DNA from: Burkholderia cenocepacia
GTDB taxonomy: Bacteria; Pseudomonadota; Gammaproteobacteria; Burkholderiales; Burkholderiaceae
Assembly: GCF_014211915.1 (NCBI RefSeq)
Contig: NZ_CP060040.1
Span: 124,001 to 188,000 of the forward strand
Reading direction: 5' to 3'
DNA length: 64,000 nt
Shown here: piece after piece, positions 43,504 through 52,275 of the stretch
Numbering within the stretch: position 1 is the stretch's first letter
How the letters are laid out: every line of letters starts with the position of its first letter
Notes under the pieces: model-generated
Told to the model about the DNA's origin: nothing
What the model saw: the letters and a program-made list of their open reading frames with translations, nothing else
The model's database searches: none
Translations under genes and position numbers: made by a program

Positions 43504-45809
43504 GCGGCGATGACGACCTGAGCCACCTGTCGCTGCTCGAACTGTATCGCGAGGAGACGCGCACGCAGACCCAGGCGCTGTCGGAGCGGCTGCTCGCGCT
43601 CGAATCGGGCGAGCCCGATGCCGTCGCGCTCGAAGCGTGCATGCGCGCCGCGCATTCGCTGAAGGGCGCCGCGCGTATCGTCGGCGTGCCGCTCGGCGTC
43701 GAGATCGCCGGGCGGATGGAAGAATGCTTCGTCGCCGCGCAGGCCGGCACGATCGCGCTGACGGCCACGCACGTCGACGTGCTGCTGGCCGGCGTCGATT
43801 TGCTGGTGCGGGTCGGCGATCCGCAGGGGCAGCCCGTGTCGCAGACCGAGATCGACGTGTTCGCGGCGGCGCTGACGGGCGCCGACGGCGCGCAGACGAT
43901 GCAGGCGCCGGCCGCCGCGCCACCGCCCGTGCCGCCGTCGTTCGCGCCGTATCGCGATCACGACGGCGCCGCGAACGAGCCGGTCGGGGCGAGCGCCGCG
44001 GTGCCGCCGCTCGCCGTGTCGGGCGCGGTGCCCCATCCGGCCCAGGCCGGACGCGTGGCGGGCGCCGGCGCGATGCGCCGCGTGCGCGCCGATACGCTGA
44101 ACCGGCTGCTGAGCCTGTCCGGCGAATCGCTGGTGGAATCGCGCTGGCTCAAGCCGTTCGCCGAATCGATGCTGCGCGTGAAGCGCGCGCAGCGCGACGC
44201 GGCCCGTTCGCTCGACCTGATGGTCGAGCAGTTCGCCGACGATCTCGACGCCGGCATGCTCGCGTCGATGAACGAAGTGCGGCACATGCTCAACGACCTG
44301 CAGCGCTCGCTCGCGGAGCGCATGGACGAATTCGACCGCTTCGAGCGGCGCAGCACGCATATCGCCGAGCAGCTGTACGACGAGGCGCTGCAATGCCGGA
44401 TGCGGCCGTTCGGCGATGCGACGCGCGCGTATCCGCGCATCGTCCGCGATCTCGCGCGCTCGCTCGGCAAGCAGGTGCGTTTCTCGATCGTCGGTGAAGG
44501 TACGCAGGTCGATCGCGACATCCTCGACCTGCTCGACGCGCCGCTCGGCCACCTGCTGCGCAACGCGATCGACCACGGCGTCGATTCGCCCGACGCGCGC
44601 CACGCGCGCGGCAAGCCGGCCGAGGCGAGCGTCACGCTCGAGGCGCGCCACAGCGCAGGCTCGCTGCTCGTCAGCGTGATCGACGACGGGCCGGGGGTCG
44701 ACATGGATGCGCTGCGCGCGGCCGTCGTGCGCCAGCGCCTGACCGACGACGAGACGGCCGCGCGGCTGTCCGATCCGGAATTGCTCGAATTCCTGCTGCT
44801 GCCGGGTTTCTCGATGCGCGATGCGGTAACCGACGTATCGGGCCGCGGCGTCGGTCTCGACGCGGTGCAGGAGATGGTGCGCGGCGTGCGTGGCGCGGTG
44901 CGGATCTTCAACGAGCCGGGGGCCGGCATGCGCTTCGTGCTGCAGTTGCCGCTCACGCTGTCGGTGATCCGCAGCCTGCTCGTCGAAGTGGGCGGCGAGC
45001 CCTATGCATTCCCGCTCGCGCACGTGCGCCGCACGCTCGAACTCGCGCACGACGACATCGACGTGCTCGAAGGGCAGCCGCATTTTCCGTTCGACGGCCG
45101 GCGCGTGGGCCTCGTCGCCGCGCACCAGCTGCTCGATGCGGGCGAACCGGACGTGGCGCGCGCGAGCACGGCGGTCGTGGTCGTCGGCGGCGAACCGGAG
45201 CTGTACGGCGTCGCGGTCGACCGCTTCCTCGGCGAGCGGATGCTCGTCGTGCAGCCGCTCGACAGCCGCCTGCACAAGATCCAGAACATCGCGGCCGGCG
45301 CGTTGCTCGAGAACGGCGACCCGGTGCTGATCGTCGACGTCGAGGACCTGATCCGCTCGGTCGACAAGCTCGTGCGCGGCGGCCAGCTCGCGCGGCTCAC
45401 GCGCGATCCGCAGCTCGCGCTCGCCGACCGGCGCCGCCGCGTGCTCGTCGTCGACGATTCGCTGACGGTGCGCGAGCTCGAACGCAAGCTGCTGGAAAAG
45501 CGCGGCTACGACGTGACGGTCGCGGTCGACGGGATGGAAGGGTGGAATGCCGTGCGCAGCGATGCGTTCGATCTCGTCGTGACCGACGTCGACATGCCGC
45601 GCATGGACGGCATCGAACTCGTCACGCTGATCAAGGGCGACCCGATGCTCAAGCGCGTGCCGGTGATGATCGTGTCGTACAAGGATCGTGACGAGGATCG
45701 CCGCCGCGGGCTCGACGCCGGCGCCGATTACTACCTCGCGAAGAGCAGCTTCCACGACGAGGCGCTGCTCGATGCCGTGCACGACCTGATCGGAGATGCG
45801 CGCGGATGA
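43500..45809 (+). CDS. wspE: CheA-type hybrid kinase with receiver domain, WspE
   Basis: The 769-residue protein has an Hpt domain (phospho-acceptor His52 in AAHSLKGAARIVG), a Pro/Ala-rich linker, a dimerisation region, a CheA-type ATPase domain (LLRNAIDHGVDSP, DDGPGVD, DVSGRGVGLDAV), a CheW-like regulatory domain and a C-terminal receiver (D696 in VVTDVDMPRMDG). It phosphorylates the Wsp response regulators (WspF and probably WspHRR). The start codon overlaps the wspD stop. Confidence 0.94.
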   Translation: MSGDDDLSHLSLLELYREETRTQTQALSERLLALESGEPDAVALEACMRAAHSLKGAARIVGVPLGVEIAGRMEECFVAAQAGTIALTATHVDVLLAGVDLLVRVGDPQGQPVSQTEIDVFAAALTGADGAQTMQAPAAAPPPVPPSFAPYRDHDGAANEPVGASAAVPPLAVSGAVPHPAQAGRVAGAGAMRRVRADTLNRLLSLSGESLVESRWLKPFAESMLRVKRAQRDAARSLDLMVEQFADDLDAGMLASMNEVRHMLNDLQRSLAERMDEFDRFERRSTHIAEQLYDEALQCRMRPFGDATRAYPRIVRDLARSLGKQVRFSIVGEGTQVDRDILDLLDAPLGHLLRNAIDHGVDSPDARHARGKPAEASVTLEARHSAGSLLVSVIDDGPGVDMDALRAAVVRQRLTDDETAARLSDPELLEFLLLPGFSMRDAVTDVSGRGVGLDAVQEMVRGVRGAVRIFNEPGAGMRFVLQLPLTLSVIRSLLVEVGGEPYAFPLAHVRRTLELAHDDIDVLEGQPHFPFDGRRVGLVAAHQLLDAGEPDVARASTAVVVVGGEPELYGVAVDRFLGERMLVVQPLDSRLHKIQNIAAGALLENGDPVLIVDVEDLIRSVDKLVRGGQLARLTRDPQLALADRRRRVLVVDDSLTVRELERKLLEKRGYDVTVAVDGMEGWNAVRSDAFDLVVTDVDMPRMDGIELVTLIKGDPMLKRVPVMIVSYKDRDEDRRRGLDAGADYYLAKSSFHDEALLDAVHDLIGDARG

Positions 45810-46825
45810 ACATCGGTATCGTCAATGATCTGCCGCTGGCCGTGGAGGCACTGCGCCGCGTGATCGCGCTGCGCGCGGATCATCGCGTGCTGTGGGTCGC
45901 GACCGATGGCGACGAGGCGGTGGATTTCTGCGTCGCGCATCCGCCCGACGTCGTGCTGATGGACCTCGTGATGCCGAAGGTCGATGGCGTCGCCGCGACG
46001 CGCCGGATCATGGCGCGCGCGCCGTGCGCGATCCTGATCGTGACGGCGAGCGTCAGCGCGAACACGTCGTCGGTGTACGAGGCGATGGGCGCCGGCGCGC
46101 TCGACGCGGTTGACACGCCGACGCTCGCGCTCGGACTGTCGACCGACGCATCGCCGCAGGCGCTGCTCGCGAAGATCGACCAGATCGGCCGGCTGCTCGA
46201 AAGCCGCACCACGGCGCTCGTGCCGCCGGGGCCGGCCCCCACGCGCGGACAGCCGACGCTCGTCGCGATCGGTGCGTCGGCGGGCGGGCCGACCGCGCTC
46301 ACCGCGCTGCTGCGCGCGCTGCCGGCCGACTTTCCGGCGGCGATCGTGATCGTCCAGCACGTCGACCAGGCATTCGCGTACGGCATGGCCGAATGGCTCG
46401 ACGGCTATACGCGGCTGCCGGTGCGCGTCGCGCGGCAGGGCAGCGTGCCCGAGGCCGGCGCGGTGCTGCTCGCGGCGACCAACGACCATCTGATGCTGTC
46501 GCCGCGCGGCGTGCTCGGCTATACGCGGCATCCGGCCGAAACGCCGTACCGGCCGTCGATCGACGTCTTCTTCAACAGCGTCGCGGACGGCTGGCAGGGC
46601 GATGCGCTCGGCGTGCTGCTGACCGGCATGGGACGCGACGGCGCGCTCGGCCTGAAGGCGATGCGGGCGAAGGGCTGCTACACGATCGCGCAGGATCAGG
46701 CGACCAGCGCCGTGTACGGGATGCCGAAGGCCGCGGCAGCGATCGGCGCTGCGTCGGCGATCCTGCCGCTCGACCAGATCGCGCCCCAGTTGATCGCGCG
46801 GATCGCATTGACATCGCGCGACTGA
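45806..46825 (+). CDS. wspF: CheB-type methylesterase WspF
   Basis: The 339-residue protein has an N-terminal receiver (D53 in VVLMDLVMPKVDG) and a C-terminal methylesterase with catalytic Ser158 (IGASAGGPTAL), His185 (VQHVDQAF) and Asp278 (TGMGRDGA). It removes methyl groups from WspA and limits signalling; loss of WspF in related systems gives wrinkly, biofilm-overproducing colonies. It overlaps wspE by four bases and ends the wsp operon. The sequence here appears intact. Confidence 0.94.
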   Translation: MNIGIVNDLPLAVEALRRVIALRADHRVLWVATDGDEAVDFCVAHPPDVVLMDLVMPKVDGVAATRRIMARAPCAILIVTASVSANTSSVYEAMGAGALDAVDTPTLALGLSTDASPQALLAKIDQIGRLLESRTTALVPPGPAPTRGQPTLVAIGASAGGPTALTALLRALPADFPAAIVIVQHVDQAFAYGMAEWLDGYTRLPVRVARQGSVPEAGAVLLAATNDHLMLSPRGVLGYTRHPAETPYRPSIDVFFNSVADGWQGDALGVLLTGMGRDGALGLKAMRAKGCYTIAQDQATSAVYGMPKAAAAIGAASAILPLDQIAPQLIARIALTSRD

Positions 46826-46873
46826 CCGCGCGTCGGGCAGACGCCGTCGTTTCGGGGTGTGCCGGCGGCTGCA

Positions 46874-46903
46874 TTGCATGCGTGGCGAGGCGTCGCGTAC
46901 AAT
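46874..46903 (+). promoter_or_regulatory. Sigma70-like promoter for the fluoride riboswitch unit
   Basis: TTGCAT (46874-46879) and TACAAT (46898-46903) are separated by 18 bases. Transcription would begin near 46910, immediately upstream of the riboswitch aptamer. Confidence 0.6.
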
Positions 46904-46911
46904 TGCCGCCT

Positions 46912-47004
46912 GCGGAGATGGCATGCCTCCCTGCGGTCGTTCCGGCGCATGGCGCGCGCGGTGCGGCCCTCAACCGCCGGTTTGCCCGGCTGATGATGCC
47001 TGCG
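46912..47004 (+). promoter_or_regulatory. Fluoride riboswitch (crcB motif)
   Basis: The conserved crcB elements occur in order: GGAGATGGCATGCCTCC (46914-46930), an inserted GC-rich variable stem, AACCGCC (46972-46978), a GCCGG/CCGGC hairpin (46976-46990) and GGCTGATG (46988-46995) followed by ATGCC (46996-47000), which pairs with GGCAT (46920-46924). The gene it precedes encodes a CLC-F-type fluoride exporter, the classic target of this ON switch. The spacer 47005-47088 would be the expression platform (for example TCCTG/CAGGA at about 47008-47023). Confidence 0.85.
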
Positions 47005-47088
47005 TGTTCCTGGGTCGTCAGGAGGTCGCAGGCCGTCCACGCGGTATTCTGCCGCCCAGGTTTTGATATCCCGTCGAATCTGGAAATC

Positions 47089-48987
47089 ATGTTTTTCACC
47101 ACTTCTGCCGATCTTTTCGCGACCGTGCGCTACGTGTGCCGCTGGCTCGCGCTTTCAGCCCTGCTCGGTGCGCTCGCCGGCACGGCTTCCGCGCTGTTCC
47201 TGATCGCGCTCGACTGGGCGACCGGCACGCGCGTCGCGCATCCGTGGCTGCTGTGGGGGCTGCCGGTCGCCGGGTTCGCCACCGGCTGGGTCTACCATCG
47301 GTTCGGCCAGTCGGTCGCGCGCGGCAACAACCTGCTGATCGACGAGATTCACGACCCGAAGGCGCTCGTGCCGAAGCGGATGGCGCCGCTCGTGCTCGTC
47401 GCGACCGTCGTCACGCACCTGTTCGGCGGCTCGGCCGGCCGCGAGGGCACGGCCGTGCAGATGGGCGGCGCGCTCGCCGATCGCATCACGCACGTGCTCC
47501 GCCTCGATCGCGAGCATCGCCGCGTGCTGCTGATGGGCGGCATCGCGGCCGGCTTCGCGTCGGTGTTCGGCACGCCGCTCGCGGGTGCCGTGTTCGGGCT
47601 CGAGGTGCTCGCGATCGGACGCCTGCGGTACGACGCGCTGCTGACCTGCGTTGCGTCGGCGATCGTCGCGGACGTCGTGTGCCGCGCGTGGGGCGTCCAT
47701 CACACGGCCTATGCGATTCCGTTCGTGCCGGCCGTATCGGCGACGGGGCTCGCCGTGACGGTCGTCGCGGGCATCGCGTTCGGCGTGGTCGGGCGGCTGT
47801 TCGCGTTTGCGACGCATGCGCTGACCGCGTGGTTTCGTCGCGTGATCCGCCATGCGCCGCTGCAGCCGGTGGTCGGCGGCCTGCTGGTCGCGGTGGCCGC
47901 GACCGTGCTGAACGTGCCGCAGTACCTCGGCCTCGGCATCCCGACGATCGAGGCCGCGTTTCACGGCCCGCTGCCGCTTTACGATTTCGCGGGCAAGTTC
48001 GCGTTCACCGTCGTCACGCTCGCGTCGGGGTTCAAGGGCGGCGAAGTGACGCCGCTGTTCTACATCGGCGCGACGCTCGGCAATGCGCTCGGCCAGGTGC
48101 TGGCGTTGCCGGTGCCCGTGCTCGCGGGGCTCGGCTTCGTCGCGGTGTTCGCGGGCGCGGCGAACACGCCGATCGCATCGACGATCATGGCGATCGAACT
48201 GTTCGGCGCGGATATCGGCGTGTATGCGATCGTCGCCTGTGTCGTCGCGTATCTGTTTTCCGGGCACGCGGGGATTTATCGCGCGCAGCGCGTGGCGGTG
48301 GGGAAGGGGCGCAGGGGGAGGCGGAGTGAGGGGCGTGCGGCCGCGGCTGGTGTCGCTCGACCGCGCGGCTCCATGCGATACCCAGGATGCAAAACGACTG
48401 ACGGACATCCAATGACACTGGACGATTTCCTGACCGAAGCAAAGCGGCTTGCGAGGCCGTGCCGTCAGTACCGCTTCGCGGACGACGGCGAACCCGTCAC
48501 CGGCTACTGGCACGGTATCGACGACGGCGCGTTGTGCATTTCCGTCGAGCGCGACGGCGTCTGGCTGAACGTGTATCTCGACGAAAGCGGCACAGGCCGC
48601 GTGGAGACTGCCACGCAACCCGTCCGTTCCGCCCGCCCGCTGTGCCGATCCGATGCGATGTCGCTTCCGCCCGTCGACGCGGTGTTCCGCTTCGGCTCCG
48701 CCGCGATCGGCGCGTACCTCGACGCACACGGCTGGCAGCGCGACTGGGGATTCAACGACAACTTCAAGGGCGCTGCCGCGCACGACTACGAGCGCGCATG
48801 GATGGCGCAATGCCCGCTCTACACGGGCGGCGTGGTGGCCGTCGCGGGCGGATGGAACATGCCGTGGCCCGAGGACGACGAACTCGACGATCGCGAGCTC
48901 CTTCTCTGGACGTTCGAGGAATCGGAACCGTGGGTCGAGGTGTTCTTCGACGGCGCCCGGTATTCGTTGATCCAGCGGATCACCTAG
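47089..48987 (+). CDS. CLC-F fluoride/proton antiporter, frame fused to a C-terminal unknown domain
   Basis: Residues 1 to about 410 form a CLC-type membrane transporter with the GREGTAVQMGG filter segment (gating-type Glu119), GLGIPTIEAAF and FKGGEVTPLF. The GREGT rather than GREGP form is typical of the CLC-F group, which exports fluoride in exchange for protons. A fluoride riboswitch upstream supports this. The frame continues without a stop through an Arg/Gly-rich linker (about 405-440) into a 191-residue domain of unknown function. In the frame one base off, a TGA occurs at 48327-48329 right after the expected CLC end. A one-base indel in the G-rich tract 48300-48318 could therefore have fused two genes. 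Confidence 0.85.
   Translation: MFFTTSADLFATVRYVCRWLALSALLGALAGTASALFLIALDWATGTRVAHPWLLWGLPVAGFATGWVYHRFGQSVARGNNLLIDEIHDPKALVPKRMAPLVLVATVVTHLFGGSAGREGTAVQMGGALADRITHVLRLDREHRRVLLMGGIAAGFASVFGTPLAGAVFGLEVLAIGRLRYDALLTCVASAIVADVVCRAWGVHHTAYAIPFVPAVSATGLAVTVVAGIAFGVVGRLFAFATHALTAWFRRVIRHAPLQPVVGGLLVAVAATVLNVPQYLGLGIPTIEAAFHGPLPLYDFAGKFAFTVVTLASGFKGGEVTPLFYIGATLGNALGQVLALPVPVLAGLGFVAVFAGAANTPIASTIMAIELFGADIGVYAIVACVVAYLFSGHAGIYRAQRVAVGKGRRGRRSEGRAAAAGVARPRGSMRYPGCKTTDGHPMTLDDFLTEAKRLARPCRQYRFADDGEPVTGYWHGIDDGALCISVERDGVWLNVYLDESGTGRVETATQPVRSARPLCRSDAMSLPPVDAVFRFGSAAIGAYLDAHGWQRDWGFNDNFKGAAAHDYERAWMAQCPLYTGGVVAVAGGWNMPWPEDDELDDRELLLWTFEESEPWVEVFFDGARYSLIQRIT
48412..48987 (+). CDS. Unknown protein; C-terminal part of the fused frame or a separate gene
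   Basis: From ATG 48412 the frame encodes MTLDDFLTEAKRLARPCRQY and 171 more residues. It reads like an independent soluble protein: it has its own Met, acidic C-terminus (PWPEDDELDDRELL) and aromatic-rich beta segments such as GYWHGIDDGALCISV. I do not recognise a domain. No strong ribosome binding site precedes the ATG. It is in frame with the CLC-F gene, so it is either a separate coupled gene or a genuine fusion tail. Confidence 0.6.
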   Translation: MTLDDFLTEAKRLARPCRQYRFADDGEPVTGYWHGIDDGALCISVERDGVWLNVYLDESGTGRVETATQPVRSARPLCRSDAMSLPPVDAVFRFGSAAIGAYLDAHGWQRDWGFNDNFKGAAAHDYERAWMAQCPLYTGGVVAVAGGWNMPWPEDDELDDRELLLWTFEESEPWVEVFFDGARYSLIQRIT

Positions 48988-49005
48988 CGCGCGGTCATTC
49001 AGCCG

Positions 49006-49719
49006 TTACTGCTTCGGCAGCCGCGCGACGTTGCGCGCCAGCAGTTCCTCGATATCGATGCCTTTTTCCGCCAGCAGCGCGGTGACGACACCATTCAATT
49101 CGCCGAGCGTTTCCTTGACCGATTCGCGAATCGTGTCCACGACGACCTGCGTGCTGCGCTCGATCTCGATGTTGACCTTGTCGTCGACGCCCTTCGCATC
49201 GAACGTGGTCGCGCGGCGCGTTTCGGGAATCAGCCAGACGTCGAACCAGCCTTCGTCGCGATTGACGTCCGACACGGTGAGGCTGCAGCCGTTGATCGCG
49301 ATGTAGCCCTTCGCGAACACATAACGCTTGAACTCGGCCGGCACGCCGATGCGGATCATCCGGTTGTGCTCGGACGACGCGATGTGCGCGATGGTCCCCG
49401 TGAAATCGACGTGACCGGACAGCGGATGCCCGCCGATCTCCGCGCCGTCCTTCGCGGCCCGCTCGACGTTGACCCGCGCGCCGGTCGCGAGGTCGGCCAG
49501 CGTCGTGATCCGCAGGCTCGGCAGCATCACGTCGAAGTCGATCAGCGTCGGCGAATGGATGGTCGTGACCGTCAGGCATACGCCGTCGACCGACACGCTC
49601 GCGCCGATCTCGATATCGTCGGTGAACCGCTCGGGGAATGCGATGCTGAACGTTCTCAGCTCGCCGTGATCCTTGATGGCGTCGATGGTGCCGACACCCT
49701 GAACAATGCCTGTAAACAT
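49006..49719 (-). CDS. ribE: Riboflavin synthase alpha-chain-like (lumazine-binding) protein
   Basis: The 237-residue protein has two lumazine-binding repeats: MFTGIVQGVGTIDAI with SVSVDGVCLTVTTI, and a second starting HVDFTGTIAHI with AINGCSLTVSDV. Riboflavin synthase dismutates lumazine to riboflavin. It is longer than the usual 200-215 residues, with an extra helical C-terminus (VDTIRESVKETLGELNG to the end). No other rib genes and no FMN riboswitch are nearby, so it may be a second, non-housekeeping copy. ATG 49719 gives the standard MFTGIV start. Confidence 0.88.
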   Translation of the reverse strand: MFTGIVQGVGTIDAIKDHGELRTFSIAFPERFTDDIEIGASVSVDGVCLTVTTIHSPTLIDFDVMLPSLRITTLADLATGARVNVERAAKDGAEIGGHPLSGHVDFTGTIAHIASSEHNRMIRIGVPAEFKRYVFAKGYIAINGCSLTVSDVNRDEGWFDVWLIPETRRATTFDAKGVDDKVNIEIERSTQVVVDTIRESVKETLGELNGVVTALLAEKGIDIEELLARNVARLPKQ

Positions 49720-51791
49720 GGTCTGCCTTTCGTCGCGAATTGCCTGGCCGACATGATAAGTGATCCCGGCGGCGGACACCCGGCGGCGCGCGGCTCGGCG
49801 CCGGCGAGCCCGTGCCGCGTGCACAAAAAAGGCCGTGCGCGTGGCACGGCCTCGATCCGGAACCGATTGTCGTCGACACGGCCCGGCGGCGATGACCGCG
49901 CCGCGGGGCCGCATCGCGATGCGCTGGCATCAAACCTCCGCCGGCTCCCCAGCGCCCCGGCATCGCGATCCGCCACGCGTCGCGGCGAATCGGCGAGTCC
50001 CTTCGCCAGCTCCAGCGCCTGCCGCTCGAACAGCCGGCGGTAGATGCCGCCGTCGATACGGATCAGCGCATCGTGGTGGCCTTCCTCGATCACCTTGCCG
50101 CGATCGAGCACCAGCAGCCGGTCGAGCGCACGCACGGTCGACAGCCGGTGCGCGACGACGAGCGTCGTGCGGCCGACCATCAGCCGCTCCATCGCCTGCT
50201 GGATCAGCAGCTCGCTTTCGCTGTCGAGGCTCGACGTCGCTTCGTCGAGGATCAGGATCGGCGCATCGGCGAGGAACGCGCGCGCGATCGCGACGCGCTG
50301 GCGCTCGCCGCCCGACAGCTTGATCCCGCGTTCGCCGACGAGCGTGTCATACCCGTCCGGCAGCGCGGCGATGAAGTCGTGCGCGCTGGCCAGCCGCGCG
50401 GCGCGCTCGATGTCGGCGCGGCTCGCGCCGGGCCGTGCATACGCGATGTTCTCCGCCAGCGTACGGTGGAACAGCACGGGCTCCTGCTGGACGATCGCGA
50501 TCTGGCTGCGCAGCGAATCCTGCCGCACCTGCGCGATGTCCTGGCCGTCGATCGTGATGCGGCCGCCCGACACGTCGTACAGGCGCTGGATCAGCTTGAT
50601 GAACGTCGTCTTGCCCGACCCCGAATGACCGACGAGGCCCACGCGTTCGCCGGGCGCGATCCGCATCGAGAAATCGTCGTACAGCGGCACCGGATGGTTG
50701 CCGTAGCGGAACGTCACGTGCTCGAAGCGGATCTCGCCTTGCCCGATCCGGATCGCCGGCGCGCCGGGGCGATCGTCGATGCCGAGGGGCTGGCGTTCGA
50801 GCGCGACGAGTTCCTCCATGTCGTTCACCGAGCGCTGCAGGTTACGGATGTGCATGCCGACGTCGCGCAGGTAACCCTGCAGCATGAAGAACATCGTCAG
50901 CGCGAACGCGATGTCGCCGACGCTCGCTTCGTCGTTCATCCACAGCCGCAGCGCGACGCCGATCATCGCGGCCTGCATCGCGACCAGCATCGCCCCCTGC
51001 AGCCCGCCGTTGAACGTGCCGCGCACCCACGTGCGGCGCGTGCGCTGCCGCCACTTGTCGATCACGCGTGCGAGCCGCGCTTCCTCGCGCGTTTCCGCGC
51101 CGAACGCCTTGACGACCGCGTTGCAGCTCACGGCGTCGGCGAGCGCGCCGCCCATGCGCGTATCCCACAGATTGCCGAGCCGCGCGGCCGGCGCGACGAT
51201 GCCGAGCGACACCGCGACCGTCACCGCGATGTACAGCAGCGAACCCGCGCCGACGACGAGCCCCATCGCGGGCCAGTGGGTGCCGAGCAGCACGGTCGCG
51301 CCGACCAGCATCGCGACCGACGGCAGCAGCGCGATCAGCACGGTGTCGTTGAGCAGGTCGAGCGCCCAGATCCCGCGCGTGATCTTGCGCACGGTCGAGC
51401 CCGCGAAGCTGTTCGCGTGCCAGTCGGTCGAGAAGCGTTGCACGCGATGGAACGACGCGGCGGCGATCTCGCTCATCATCTTCAGCGTGAGCGTGATGAT
51501 GTTCAGGTAGACGCCCTGGCGCAGCACCGTCGCGCCGATGCCGAGCGCGGCGAGCGTGCCGAACGCGACGAGGGCCGAGTGCCACGCGGCGGCGCGGTCG
51601 GTCAGGCCGGTCGACAGCGCGTCGACGAGGCGGCCGGCGAACAGCGGCGTGAGGACGTCGGCGAGCGCGGCGAGCAGCGCGAGGCTCGCGACCGTGGCGA
51701 TGCGCGCCGGCTGCTTGCGCCAGTAACGAATGGTGAAGCCGAAGACGGCCTGGAATGCCTGGCCGCCCAGATGGGAGGTTTTTCTGGTCAT
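49656..51791 (-). CDS. ABC exporter (fused membrane and ATPase domains), with an odd C-terminal extension
   Basis: The 711-residue frame has six membrane helices (about 20-330) and an ATPase domain with Walker A (GLVGHSGSGKTT), Q-loop, signature LSGGERQRVAIAR, Walker B (ILILDEATSSLD) and H-loop (VVAHRLSTV), an MsbA/Atm1-like half-transporter. Typical homologues end soon after ERQALELAKG (about residue 605). Here the frame runs on about 100 Arg/Pro-rich residues, through an intrinsic terminator (49824-49853) and 64 bases into ribE. That tail looks non-native; a one-base indel near residues 610-625 is a likely cause. The substrate is unknown. Confidence 0.85.
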   Translation of the reverse strand: MTRKTSHLGGQAFQAVFGFTIRYWRKQPARIATVASLALLAALADVLTPLFAGRLVDALSTGLTDRAAAWHSALVAFGTLAALGIGATVLRQGVYLNIITLTLKMMSEIAAASFHRVQRFSTDWHANSFAGSTVRKITRGIWALDLLNDTVLIALLPSVAMLVGATVLLGTHWPAMGLVVGAGSLLYIAVTVAVSLGIVAPAARLGNLWDTRMGGALADAVSCNAVVKAFGAETREEARLARVIDKWRQRTRRTWVRGTFNGGLQGAMLVAMQAAMIGVALRLWMNDEASVGDIAFALTMFFMLQGYLRDVGMHIRNLQRSVNDMEELVALERQPLGIDDRPGAPAIRIGQGEIRFEHVTFRYGNHPVPLYDDFSMRIAPGERVGLVGHSGSGKTTFIKLIQRLYDVSGGRITIDGQDIAQVRQDSLRSQIAIVQQEPVLFHRTLAENIAYARPGASRADIERAARLASAHDFIAALPDGYDTLVGERGIKLSGGERQRVAIARAFLADAPILILDEATSSLDSESELLIQQAMERLMVGRTTLVVAHRLSTVRALDRLLVLDRGKVIEEGHHDALIRIDGGIYRRLFERQALELAKGLADSPRRVADRDAGALGSRRRFDASASRCGPAARSSPPGRVDDNRFRIEAVPRARPFLCTRHGLAGAEPRAAGCPPPGSLIMSARQFATKGRPCLQALFRVSAPSTPSRITAS
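49824..49853 (-). terminator. Intrinsic terminator downstream of the ABC exporter
   Basis: On the minus strand AGGCCGTGC pairs with GCACGGCCT around a CAC-type loop and is followed by TTTTTT. It lies inside the extended ABC frame, arguing that the native stop is upstream. Confidence 0.85.
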
Positions 51792-51960
51792 GTATCGTTG
51801 CCCGGCGCATCGCGCGACGGGACTTTCCGGTTCGGAGAACGTCGAAAACGCAACAGCCGGGCCGCGCGAAATACGCGGGCGGAGCGAAACGGGCTGTCGG
51901 GAAAAGCGCGGCTGACGGGTTAGCGGAAAACTCGGGAGCCGGCGCGGACGGCGGGCTGGA

Positions 51961-52011
51961 TCAGCTGCGCCGCGAGACCACGTTCGGGAAGGTGGCTGGC
52001 ATTCGGAACAT
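51961..52011 (-). CDS. 16-residue leader ORF upstream of the ABC exporter
   Basis: A short frame, MFRMPATFPNVVSRRS, begins five bases after a near-perfect Shine-Dalgarno (GGGAGG, 52017-52022) and ends with TGA. It lies in the long leader between a candidate promoter (52068-52097) and the exporter start at 51791. Such ORFs often act as leader peptides for attenuation or ribosome-stalling control. No known leader peptide was recognised with confidence. Confidence 0.5.
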   Translation of the reverse strand: MFRMPATFPNVVSRRS

Positions 52012-52067
52012 CTGCACCTCCCTGAAGTGAACGGTTGAATGAAAGGACGCCGAAAAGACGTGCTGCG

Positions 52068-52097
52068 ATTTTATCAGGAGTGTCGCGCGCGCCGCAA
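52068..52097 (-). promoter_or_regulatory. Candidate promoter for the leader ORF and ABC exporter
   Basis: On the minus strand TTGCGG (52092-52097) and TAAAAT (52068-52073) are spaced by 18 bases. This would give a leader of about 270 bases before the ABC start codon. The remaining intergenic DNA (51792-52275) shows no other gene. Confidence 0.45.
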
Positions 52098-52275
52098 CGT
52101 CTGACGAATGCGGCGTTGCAGCGTCGATACGGTTAGTATTCAGGGTTTTGGCCCCTTTTCGCGTACGTTCGACGTGGCGGCTGGGGCCGGTCGGCGCATC
52201 GATTACACTTCCGCGTCCGCGGCGCGCGACGATGCGGCCCGCACAGATTCACTCCGAACCATTCCCGAGGAAACG

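Noticed and set aside
42933..45782. A 949-codon open frame antisense to wspD and wspE
   Set aside because: It is a shadow of GC-rich codon bias; the + strand genes have clear motifs, and the antisense product is Arg/His-rich with no domain.
49720..49823. Possible FMN riboswitch before the riboflavin synthase-like gene
   Set aside because: None of the conserved FMN aptamer segments is present.
52108..52275. N-terminal extension of the DyP peroxidase from ATG 52108
   Set aside because: The extra 56 residues do not resemble a Tat signal or any DyP N-terminus, whereas ATG 52276 has GAGGAAACG upstream.
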